Assembly: GCA_916610825.1 (NCBI GenBank)
Contig: OU744449.1
Span: forward strand, 18,507,344-18,571,343
Reading direction: 5' to 3'
Source of the DNA: Haliclystus octoradiatus
Lineage: Eukaryota; Cnidaria; Staurozoa; Stauromedusae; Haliclystidae
DNA length: 64,000 nt
Positions within the stretch are counted from its first letter, which is position 1, and every line of letters begins with the position of its first letter. Position numbers and translations under genes: made by a program. Of this stretch, positions 57,501 to 64,000 are shown piece after piece. The notes beneath the pieces are model-generated. The model searched no databases. It saw only the letters and a list, made by a program, of their open reading frames with translations, and was not told where the DNA came from.

Positions 57501-60500
57501 ATCCCCTGCAAAATGAAAAAAGGTTTTAAGTTCATGATCTCCATGATAGTACATGGCAGCTACATGGGTAGTCTGAAGTCCATCAGATTATAAACAGCCC
57601 TTCTATAGTGACCTTGCATTATCCTATCATATACGCTATCTGCTGTTTACTCTGCATATTTATTAAGCTTGAATGTGCATATTTTACAATGCTTGTGCTT
57701 GACTTGCAATTGTCTGGATTTTCCCTTCGGAAATGTTCTTCAGGACGAATATTTCTTTCTCTGCTGTTTAGTTTACTGCAACTAGTATTATGATGGGATT
57801 GCCTATGAAGGATATGTCTCTCTTTTAATAATGTTTAAATCAATCTAGATTCTAAATTTACGCCTGTGTATAACAGCTAGTTATAGGAGCTGAAAGAAAC
57901 TGGTATCGATAGGTGGTCTCTATATACAGGTACATGATGATATGCTGCTGCTATACAGAGGGACTGTTATTGCATTTTTCTTGTTACCATAAACGGGGCT
58001 TTGTGTTTATGTGTTAGGTGCTTCTTTACGTGATATTCATAATCGTTATTTTCGATTGAAGCAGAATGTATTCAGTGGTGGTAAGCCGTATAATGCTGAA
58101 GTACTCGAAAAATTATTAATTGAAAACTTTGGTGAAGAAGGGAAAATGGATAGCATCAAATACCCAAGGTATGCTAAAGATTGCTATTTTTGATTATATG
58201 GTTTATACCGCTGCAAAAAAATCAATTAAGTTCATGAACTGTTCACAAACACCTTATAAACAGTTAATGAACACCTTATAAGTAGTTCATGAATTCATGT
58301 AATTAGTGTATGAACTTTTTTATAAAATTGAATGGTTTATTTTCATGAAATGTTTACCAATTAACTGTTTTCACATTGGGGTACCAGTGCACTATAAATA
58401 TTGAAAATCTGAAAACATACTGAAAACTTACTGAATAGGCTACTGATTACACTGATAACACTGTTTACCAAATTTACATTTTGACAGTGAGTCTGCGAGC
58501 AGGAGGCTATACTGAATTGGGCTCAGAAGTTTTACAGGAGAATAAGAAAAATCTAGATTTAACTGTCTGGTCAGTTTCAGTATGGTTTCAGTCGCCAGTC
58601 CTATTCCAGTATGTTTTCAGTAGGTTTTCAGTAGCTATTCATTAATTTCAAAAATCATAGTGGTGGTACATATACAAATTATTTTATGTGACGAGTAGAG
58701 TTGTTTTCCTCATAATACCATACTCAATTTTGATCACTTTGATTTTAATTGGACAAAAAAACTATCTCGTTGTAGGGAAATCAATGTGTTTATACTTTTA
58801 ATTGATTTATTTCTTATCAAGGGTTATTATTCCAGTTGTTGCAGCTGACCGTCGCCCTGCAGTTCTACAATTAATTAGGAATTATGATGCCCCATATGCA
58901 TTGGATGTAAATGACAGAGAAAACAAATTTCTTTGTTTGAAGAAGCCATGTGGTAAGGGCTCAACGTACCATTTTTAACCATGTGAGCATTTTGATATTA
59001 ATTAGCCTGTCTATAGAATAGAGACCATAAAATGACCTATTATGAGCATAAAATAACCATAAAATGAATTGTTGAGAGATCTTTTGGTGTTACATAAGGC
59101 ACGAATATTAAAAGAGTTCACATTGCAATTATTTTACAGTATGACTCCTTTTGGAATTGGAATATGAAAGTGGACTCTTCTTTAAATCCTCAGCATCGGG
59201 AAATTGTTGAGGATGTTGTCCAGGATCAAGGTTGAGGCTCTCCCCTGATCATCTTTGAGACCATTGTTGAAGTAGTAACTCAATAACTGTTTAAGGGAGG
59301 ATAGCTCAGATGGCAGAGCAACTGAACTTCAGATCGGATCATATCTAATCGACTGTGGTTCAAATCAGCCTTGACTTTATCTGAAACATCAAATGAGTAC
59401 CATCTAAGGATGGCGGATGGAATAGTCCAGAGGGAATTGCATCACGAGTAGCTGCGGCGCATCATTGCGCATTGACAATCAAGACCTATCTGCCATAAAA
59501 TCTGTTGAAATTGATCTGCAGTGTCGCAGCTGAGATCAACAAAGAGCATTTAAAATCATTGCTCTCAGCGAAAAAGCCACTCATCTAGAAATAGAGGAGT
59601 GGTACTGGTGCCTTCGGTAGGGTGACACCGTCTACATTACTTTTTTAGCATTTCACCCTTCCCCTTGCATTCAGATTTACGGTTTTCTGACTTCCTTTAA
59701 CCGAGACAGTCCACGTCAAACCTGTAGCTACGGTCATCTCTATTCAGGCGTATAGCTCTATTCTCTACTTTTTTATAGAGTGGTCGGTTTATCTACCTCT
59801 TATAGGCTCTGGCTCTTATATACAGGTTTCGCTGTAGTATTTTTCGTTATTTATAGGCTTGTAGTGTGACCGCTTAGATATTTACTTGTGTGATATTCCC
59901 GTGTTGTTTTTTGTAACTAATCACGATGACTCAACTACAAATATGATTATTTCATTAGTTTCGAAACGTGTTTTAATTTGTGTTTGTTTGTGGTGTGACT
60001 CTTCGGTTAAATTCTCTTAATTTGATCATTCATCGTGTGATGCACTCTCCCATAGTTTGTAGGGTACTGTATATACCTTATGGTGTATGGTGAACTGAGG
60101 TGACTTGCTTGCTAGGTTGCAATAATTATTGACTTATAACATCTTCAAATTCTTTGAAATGATTTAGATCAAGACATTTGGAAGGCAATTCGTTATTCAT
60201 CTTCTGCGCCTAGTTATTTCCGCCCACTTGATCCGTATCTTGATGGTGGCTTTATCGCTAACAACCCAACATTAGATGTCTTAGCAGAAGTACATGACTA
60301 TAACAATTATCAATCGTCTAAATCGATCAATGATAATCGAGTACATCAGCTTGATTGTGTCAAATCAAACCCCAATGCAGTAAATTCAATGGAGAATATT
60401 GGTGTAGTTCTATCATTGGGTAAGTAAAGAATTATATGTCTCGGATTTATTTGGATACGTTAACGGAGACAGAATTTTCATTCTCCGAATCCAAAATGTC

Positions 60501-62999
60501 CTAATAGAAGTATGTTGTACTAAGACTTCAAAATATTCCAGACAAACTCAATAGGAGTCGGATTTTGACTCCTGCCCCTTCTCCTGCTCATATTGTAGAC
60601 TTCTGGTAAGGGCATGCTCTAATTGCATAAAGAATTAGGTTATTTGATATGCTAATTAAGGCACTATGTCACTGAAAGCCTTGATCTGCTGTGATCATTC
60701 TGGGATGGATGTATGAAACGTCAAAAGGGTAACAAAAGGGTAAACACATATCATATTGGTCTCTAGTTATAGAGAAGGGTATTTGTTAAGCTACTGAGCA
60801 CAAACCTATGGTAAGCCTCAATTCTTTTACTGTAGATATATAACAGAGAGGGCAAGAGCTGGCCCTAATGCTTGACGCTGTGCCATTTAGTATATACACA
60901 TTTAATTGTTCACTGCCGCAACGCCGTCCCTGATACGGGGCTGTTGGTTAGTCACATCCCTTCTGGGATTGATTTTATTCACCTTGAACAGATACTTGCT
61001 CTTATGGGTTCATATTATGGGACATATCATATGGAACATGTAAGTTGCACCAGTATAACAAGACAAGACCAGCAGCCAAAAACGTTTTCCCTGTCTTACG
61101 TGACAATTTCAATTACGGAGTAAAGATTTTTATTCAGTTTTTTCTTTCATGTTATAGTTAATTAACTTGTGCTGAATTCTTATCATTTCTATCAATTTAC
61201 CCACGTGTTTATATTAAGTAAATTGCTGTGAATTGAATTCCTATCAGATAATGGTGATAATTTTATCGCAATATACTTTATATATTGACAGTATTTTTGC
61301 GTTTGCGCAATTGAAATCAATTGTAAATCAGCCTTGTATTGCTTTATTATTCTGTAAAATGGATGACTCAAAAATAATAATTTAAAATTTTGAACTATTC
61401 GAAGCACTCCTCTACTATCAAATTCTGTATATCATGATCATATTCATATCATAAATATATTAAAATCTATTATTTGTTATCCAATCTCATCAAAATACGA
61501 TACGATCGGATTATATTTGTATTCAGATCAACAGACAAAATTGTGAACATTCTCTGATGATAATCTGCACAAATATCGTTCAAAATACATATTCCATTAT
61601 CGTGAAGATAAACAATCGATGCTTCAATCAGAATAATATATTTTGTTCTCAACAACTCGAAAGTGTTAGTTTATCCCTATTCGTTTGTATATTTGTTACC
61701 TAGAGAACACCCAAGAAATACGCTATGGGTTTTACATAGTTTGTGTATAATATTCACCGCCGAATCTTTTTTGTATAATTGTTTGCACTGTTAGGACCTG
61801 TTAGATCATTGTCTTTTAACTTCAACATAACTATGGTAATAAACTGTGATAAGGCAGGGGGGAGATATAGAAATAGAAACAACAATACGTGGCCCACGCA
61901 AGACCCCCGTCGATATTGCCATAATATTTACATAAAAGGGTGTGATGGTTATAGGGGATTCAGATTTTGAGGGAGAGAGAGTCTATTGCGTTCAGGGCTG
62001 AATATATTTCTCTAGTAGAATATTCACGCTCTCTTCAGCAGCTGTTTACATCAATCAAGTGTCCGAAACATGACTCACGGTTTCACTCAGTAGGTTAGCA
62101 AACCCCAGATGATGTCATTGTGATTTGCAGGTCATTTTTAATTGCTTTTAGCACATATTAGAAATAAAAATATAAATTTGTTCATCATAGATCTGTACTT
62201 TTTGAATTATTTGTGAGCTAGGAAATATTTACAGTACTTACTTCAACGTACAAATAGGTATACAAATAATATACAGAGAGCTTCCTATGGAATGGGAAGG
62301 GCATATTTTTTGCTAGAAACGTTTCAAATTTTGCAACCCATTAGCTTAGGGATGCTGATTTCCAATTCATCAAAGGGACATCATTTAGATCGACTAGGTG
62401 ACGATACCATGCGACTAATACAGTAATGATAAACGAGAAATTTGCAACATTTCCGCCCGGATCCGGTAAATGGACCCCCAACCCTATACGAGGTCTCTAG
62501 GATGGCCGTCATACTAAACAGCTAACAAAAACCTCATTGCAGCCTGCCTCTTGTCTGCCGACGTGGATATGTTTGCATTCTATTGTAAGATTATGTGTTG
62601 CCATGGCTAAAAGTGAGTTGTCATGGACGCCTATAATTAAATCACATTTAGCAGGATATCGTGGTAGCCATACCAGATATCTGATCAACAAGCTCTCAAT
62701 AATACGATTATAAAGATTGAATTGAATATCCTGCGAGTTAATAGATTCGTGAATAGATATCAATGTAAAAATAAGATTGATTGACTGAGGCAAATATCCG
62801 CGTATTAGCTGAAGGCGCTCTTTTTATTCATTGAATGTGTAACTGTGTTGTAACAATATTGGTTTTATTGATTCCAGGGACTGGATTATCACCTCAAGAA
62901 CCAGCCTCCGTTGTTGATTTGTTCGCTCCTTCTTCTTTTATTGATGCACAGAGGGTCCTTCTTGGTGTGCGTTCATTGGGTGAATTACTTCTAGATCAG
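42261..62999 (+). CDS. PLA2G6: Calcium-independent phospholipase A2 (iPLA2-beta/PLA2G6-like), 11 exons, 3' end outside window
   Basis: The enzyme hydrolyses the sn-2 acyl chain of glycerophospholipids without calcium and acts in membrane remodelling, often at mitochondria and internal membranes. Eleven exons total 2,151 bases (717 codons), and every intron phase agrees. Order: N-terminal domain (exons 1-3), ankyrin repeats (exons 4-6), patatin domain (exons 7-11) with the DGGGIRGL oxyanion loop, nucleophile Ser in GTSTG (57,456-57,458) and catalytic Asp in LDGGFIANNPT (60,242-60,244). Vertebrate PLA2G6 is about 750-800 residues, so roughly 90 C-terminal residues lie beyond 64,000. Unusual: an MGANSS start predicted to be N-myristoylated, and extra residues after the DGG motif. 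Introns are full of transposons. An exon-1 relative lies at 19,129-19,379. Confidence 0.92.
43945..44100. repeat. ATCCGATCC-rich dispersed repeat, copy 2
   Basis: GCATCGGATCGGATTAGG, AATCCGAATCCGATCCGACT and ACAATCCGATCCAAC occur within 150 bp, in both orientations. Confidence 0.6.
44925..45035. repeat. ATCCGATCC-rich dispersed repeat, copy 3
   Basis: ATCGGATCCAATCCGAACTG, GGTCCGATCCGATCC and CGATCGGATCGGATTCGC. Together with copies 1 and 2 it marks a family built on a short G/C-containing unit in AT-rich DNA. Confidence 0.6.
45816..46044 (+). CDS. PLA2G6: iPLA2 exon 2
   Basis: The acceptor TTTATGTAACAG is followed by LLLHALAPFYKHFNNVYCHD and LRNPSWNAFDVANHLEL, the helical segment that precedes the ankyrin domain (PSW is conserved with vertebrate PLA2G6). 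The donor GTG|GTTAGT is in phase 0. Confidence 0.85.
46464..46876. mobile_element. Non-autonomous hAT element with perfect 8-bp target duplication
   Basis: The ends CAGTGCCGGATTAAT and TTAATCCGCCACTG are inverted repeats. TAAAAATT flanks both sides exactly (46,456-46,463 and 46,877-46,884). Interior blocks GGCCTTAGGCG and GGCCTAAGG also pair. It lies in iPLA2 intron 2. Confidence 0.85.
46900..47055. repeat. GTTCATGAAC-family repeat in iPLA2 intron 2
   Basis: Tandem short palindromes including GTGTTCATGAACAGTTCATA and GAGGTTCATGAACAA; the termini are not intact. Confidence 0.6.
47986..48118 (+). CDS. PLA2G6: iPLA2 exon 3
   Basis: The acceptor TTTTTCCGTTAG is followed by LLKSESPLDMAQQMIQGIAT and GPDIIPFFEKALASAGEMG. 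Donor phase 1. It is placed by phase agreement with exons 2 and 4; the sequence is not ankyrin-like and diverges from the vertebrate protein. Confidence 0.7.
48221..48262. repeat. GTTCATGAAC-family fragment just after iPLA2 exon 3
   Basis: TTTTTTATGAAACAGTTTGT and TTGTTCATAAAGGG are degraded family sequence. Confidence 0.4.
48551..48750. mobile_element. 200-bp MITE with 41-bp terminal inverted repeats
   Basis: GCGCACAGTTTCCTATGAGC at 48,560 and its complement at 48,722-48,741 belong to 41-bp arms (48,551-48,591 and 48,710-48,750) with a single mismatch. Such well-kept arms suggest recent insertion into iPLA2 intron 3. No target duplication is evident. Confidence 0.8.
49022..50955 (+). mobile_element. 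CR1/Jockey-like LINE, 5'-truncated, (ATG)n tail
   Basis: It begins inside ORF2 after the endonuclease, contains a long RT frame, and ends with AATAAATGATGATG and eight or so ATG units at 50,930-50,955. The 3' end recurs as fragments at 5,025 and 33,955. It lies in iPLA2 intron 3 in the sense orientation. Confidence 0.85.
49399..50799 (+). pseudogene. LINE reverse transcriptase (466 codons)
   Basis: RT motifs in order: NYRPISVLPIISKLLEK, FGFRKNHST, VISIDLKKAFDTVD (motif A), GVPQGSILGPLLFLIYI (motif B) and the catalytic NLYADDTLLY. A C-terminal domain with LQRLQNRGTRTVLR and a conserved tail follow. The RT core itself is uninterrupted. An upstream piece (49,022-49,333) is in another frame across a frameshift near 49,330, and the endonuclease is missing, so it cannot move on its own. 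Confidence 0.9.
51318..51463. repeat. GTTCATGAAC-family repeat, right end intact
   Basis: GGTCATGAACAGTTCATAAA and a right end TTTTTCGCAGGGG matching the terminus of the complete copy at 2,337. It lies in iPLA2 intron 3 just before exon 4. Confidence 0.65.
51688..51965 (+). CDS. PLA2G6: iPLA2 exon 4 (ankyrin repeats)
   Basis: SPVHLAVRVGNCGLLNDLL and FPIHLAVKCEHLPSAELLL are two ankyrin repeats, and RGTPLHWAKTSK starts a third. The acceptor is CTGTATATTAG and the donor AGTAAG|GTCAGT in phase 0. Confidence 0.9.
52020..52235. repeat. ACTGAAAACAT repeat, copy 1
   Basis: CTACTGAAAACATG, TACTGAAAACATACTGAAAT and, inverted, GGTATGTTTTCAGTA bound this stretch. A related unit is at 58,405-58,650. Confidence 0.5.
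52713..52970. repeat. 61-bp minisatellite with a hairpin in each unit (iPLA2 intron 4)
   Basis: Five units start at 52,713, 52,752, 52,813, 52,874 and 52,935, spaced 39, 61, 61 and 61 bp. Each begins GTGCAACTTCGCACTTCA; the bases AGTGC and GCACT can form a stem around AACTTC. Unit 5 changes C to A in the loop. The spacers are themselves repeats, so this is not a CRISPR array. Confidence 0.9.
53721..53903 (+). CDS. PLA2G6: iPLA2 exon 5 (ankyrin repeats)
   Basis: AMELLIKCNAEVDARNSFNE, TPLHIMTRRKRVSCITYLV and GADVNATGIHGRTALHYAVQ give two more ankyrin repeats. The donor CAA|GTAAGT is in phase 0. Confidence 0.92.
54110..54296. repeat. GTTCATGAAC-family repeat after iPLA2 exon 5
   Basis: CGTCATGAACAGTTCATGAA at 54,123 and TTTTTCATGAACTTTTCATA plus TTTTGCAGAAAA at the right, degraded. 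Confidence 0.5.
54445..54619 (+). CDS. PLA2G6: iPLA2 exon 6 (last ankyrin repeat and linker)
   Basis: The acceptor TTTGATTTCCAG is followed by EMLLIKALLVFGSNQHLKDD, which matches the last ankyrin repeat of PLA2G6, then an acidic linker. The donor TACA|GTAAGA in phase 1 joins directly to exon 7. Confidence 0.88.
54884..55080 (-). mobile_element. tRNA-derived SINE body, copy 2 (5'-truncated)
   Basis: The reverse complement of the body of the SINE at 59,295: shared CACTGCAGATCAATTT, ATTGTCAATGCGC, and the GAGTGGCT and TCGCTGA blocks. The tRNA-like head is missing. Confidence 0.7.
55718..55818. repeat. 101-bp near-perfect palindrome (foldback ends only)
   Basis: TAGCCTGCTCGCAGACTCAC at 55,718 runs through TTTACATTTTGACAGTGAGT and back to GCGAGCAGGCTA. 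Arms of about 44 bp surround a short AGTGTTTAG centre. It is the two ends of the 8,739-9,736 family with no interior. Confidence 0.9.
56114..56455. mobile_element. Foldback MITE, ~150-bp arms
   Basis: It opens AATAGGGGACTATACTG and closes with CAGTAGAGTATCCCCTATT. Inner pairing includes GACGTAGATGTCGATGTTTT with AAAACATCGATATGTACGTC and TGACGTAAATATTCAAA with TTTGAATATTTACGTCA. The whole 342 bp can fold on itself. It lies in iPLA2 intron 6. Confidence 0.8.
57015..57190. repeat. CCTGTATATAACAGC repeat
   Basis: CCTGTATATAACAGCCAGCT, then GTGGCC and CATATACAGG units. Related pieces occur at 35,305-35,375, 57,860-57,965 and 59,715-59,835, so it is a dispersed family in iPLA2 introns. Confidence 0.5.
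57262..57492 (+). CDS. PLA2G6: iPLA2 exon 7 (catalytic serine)
   Basis: The acceptor AAATTTATTTTAG leads into CLDGGGIRGLISVELLMAIA, the glycine-rich oxyanion loop, and then LFDWMSGTSTGSYLAVLI with the nucleophile serine. The vertebrate GTSTGG is GTSTGS here. The donor CAAG|GTAGAA is in phase 1. Confidence 0.95.
57860..57965. repeat. CCTGTATATAACAGC repeat, second copy
   Basis: CGCCTGTGTATAACAGCTAG and GTGGTCTCTATATACAGGTA match the copy at 57,015. Confidence 0.45.
58018..58168 (+). CDS. PLA2G6: iPLA2 exon 8
   Basis: IHNRYFRLKQNVFSGGKPYN and LEKLLIENFGEEGKMDSIK match the PLA2G6 region after the active serine. Acceptor TTATGTGTTAG, donor CCAAG|GTATGC in phase 2. Confidence 0.92.
58213..58330. 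repeat. GTTCATGAAC-family repeat after iPLA2 exon 8
   Basis: AAGTTCATGAACTGTTCAC and TAGTTCATGAATTCATG with a left end CCGCTGCAAAAAAAT resembling the family terminus. Confidence 0.55.
58405..58650. repeat. ACTGAAAACAT repeat, copy 2, with a foldback arm inside
   Basis: The left edge CTGAAAACATACTGAAAACT and right edge GTATGTTTTCAGTAGG are inverted. Inside, 58,461-58,507 is a single arm of the CCTGCTCGCAGACT foldback family. Confidence 0.55.
58822..58952 (+). CDS. PLA2G6: iPLA2 exon 9
   Basis: VVAADRRPAVLQLIRNYDAP contains the conserved RNYDAP motif. Acceptor TTCTTATCAAG, donor TGTG|GTAAGG in phase 1. Confidence 0.92.
59295..59640 (+). mobile_element. tRNA-derived SINE, full copy (iPLA2 intron 9)
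   Basis: The head has an RNA polymerase III A box (TAGCTCAGATGG, 59,302) and a B box (GGTTCAAATC, 59,357) 55 bp apart, as in a tRNA. About 270 bp of non-tRNA body follows, ending near GGTGACACCGTCTACATT. The body recurs inverted at 54,884-55,080. It lacks a convincing tRNA cloverleaf, so it is a SINE and not a tRNA gene. Confidence 0.8.
60168..60419 (+). CDS. PLA2G6: iPLA2 exon 10 (catalytic aspartate)
   Basis: IWKAIRYSSSAPSYFRP, then YLDGGFIANNPTLDVLAEVH with the catalytic Asp of the Ser-Asp dyad. A hydrophilic insert (about 25-30 residues from NNYQSSKSINDNR) follows, longer than in vertebrates, before IGVVLSLG. The donor TTGG|GTAAGT is in phase 1. Confidence 0.94.
60420..62877 (+). other. 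iPLA2 intron 10
   Basis: It has no exon, named transposon or strong structure. Open frames near 60,872 and 62,509 lack splice or motif support. Confidence 0.5.
62878..62999 (+). CDS. PLA2G6: iPLA2 exon 11
   Basis: GTGLSPQEPASVVDLFAPSS continues the SLGTG strand of PLA2G6. Acceptor TTTTATTGATTCCAG, donor GATCAG|GTAAAT in phase 0. The next exon is not seen by 64,000. Confidence 0.9.
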
Positions 63000-64000
63000 G
63001 TAAATAGAACTATCTTATCACGGCCTGTCTTAACAGACACCGCTATAGTCAGCTATTATTGTATGCTGCAAAGGTGTATGTTAACAAATTTAATGCTACG
63101 GAATAACCAATGTTTAACCCTACTCATGAACATCATAAAACACACCCGAGCCCGACATGTCAGAGGCTAAATGCGCCTTCTCAAACGGAGTTTGATACTT
63201 TGCTGAAAATTCAGGTGAACGAAATACAAAAATATATTACACTGGACAATCATATTAAGCCTGCTAACCGATTCCCATAATCTGGCATTCAAATCGAGAT
63301 ATTAAAAACGGCGAAGAAAATATATTGCACAGTATATCAATTTTGATAGTATTCTGCCTTGACTGTCTCTCACAGAGTGCTCGTGGTCGCTCAAGAAATT
63401 TGGCTCCTTTTAAAGACTTTTGAGTCCCCAAACTACTTGACCCCACTATAGAGTCAAAATCATTTGAAAGCATAGATCATTCAGATATAGTAGTTTCTTT
63501 GTATTGCATTTGAGTACTCCTTTTGACAAGGAATCAAAAATCTCGCGGAATCAGTTTAACAGTTGACAGATGAGTGGATCTATGACTGAATTAACGAAAA
63601 CACGTCATCTCACGTGATAAGATCATTCTACTGGTTCATTTTTCTATTTCCAACTCTAATGTCATATGACTTGACTTTGCAGACTTAGAATGTAAATATT
63701 AATTTATTTGTAAATCGATTTGCGTCAAACTTCAAAGTCTTATCTATTGTTAGTATTTGGACTGTAGTGATCTGAAATGCTTGCCACCTGGACAGAAAAA
63801 GGAATCAGCGAACAGTGAGGCTATTAATTGCGGCAATGAGTTGCTAGGAATTGCGTCTTCTATAATAAAAAACTGAATATAGCCCAATGCTCTACGCGTG
63901 TTCTTTGAAGTTGCGAGTTCCTTGCTATGCTTGTACCACAGATCACGGCCTTGTTTAAACGGGCACATCCCATTGCACATTGATCAATATAAACGAACCG
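63000..64000 (+). other. iPLA2 intron 11, incomplete
   Basis: No further iPLA2 exon is visible; the C-terminal ~90 residues must lie beyond the window. Confidence 0.6.

Noticed and set aside
59295..59370. tRNA gene
   Set aside because: A and B boxes are present, but no acceptor stem or cloverleaf closes and a SINE body follows.
60872..61123. 83-codon open frame in iPLA2 intron 10
   Set aside because: It has no acceptor/donor in a phase that would fit iPLA2 and no recognisable domain.

Overview
This window is animal nuclear DNA, not bacterial. It is AT-rich and the genes are split by long GT-AG introns. It is packed with eukaryotic transposons: LINEs with microsatellite 3' tails, a Ty3/gypsy element, hAT, Harbinger-like and piggyBac-like elements, foldback MITEs and a tRNA-derived SINE. 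The one securely recognised host gene is a calcium-independent phospholipase A2 of the PLA2G6 (iPLA2-beta) type. I infer a non-vertebrate metazoan and cannot name the phylum.

Layout. (1) 1-8.3 kb: a DNA transposon with terminal inverted repeats of at least 690 bp built from TGATCA-rich subrepeats. It carries a decayed Ulp1-type protease plus PHD-finger gene and other exon-like coding pieces. Its left end lies outside the window. (2) 8.3-12.3 kb: non-autonomous elements, among them a foldback element, two Harbinger-like MITEs (TAA and TTA target sites) and a repeat shared with 30.6-31.5 kb. (3) 12.4-18.7 kb: two damaged copies of one non-LTR retrotransposon in tandem, the first split by a 210-bp solo LTR with a perfect 5-bp target duplication. 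(4) 19.1-19.7 kb: on the minus strand, an exon homologous to iPLA2 exon 1, and on the plus strand an 80-codon probable terminal exon of an unknown gene. (5) 20.7-24.5 kb: a broken gypsy element on the minus strand. (6) 24.7-25.8 kb: a large imperfect inverted repeat. (7) 26.5-32.7 kb: a dead ZMYM1/TTF-type hAT transposase gene with two nested non-autonomous elements. (8) 34.1-35.1 kb: a repeat unit that has acquired an exact 172-bp piece of that transposase. (9) 35.7-37.6 kb: an unrecognised multi-exon gene, found by chaining splice phases, behind an NRF1-like CpG-rich promoter. (10) 37.8-42.1 kb: nested MITEs, two of them with TTAA target sites. (11) 42.26 kb to beyond the window: the iPLA2 gene, 11 exons and 717 codons, with the C-terminus missing.

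The iPLA2 model is strong because every intron phase agrees from exon to exon and exons 4-11 give ankyrin repeats followed by a patatin domain with its DGGG, GTSTG and DGG motifs. Its introns hold a LINE, an hAT element, several foldback MITEs, a 61-bp minisatellite and two SINE copies. The right terminal repeat of a 2.7-kb element ends about 150 bp upstream of the iPLA2 start and carries a perfect CRE (TGACGTCA).

The items most worth a second look are the unknown gene at 35.7-37.6 kb, the separate iPLA2-like exon and orphan terminal exon near 19.5 kb, the Ulp1/PHD transposon, and the captured transposase fragment at 34.9 kb.
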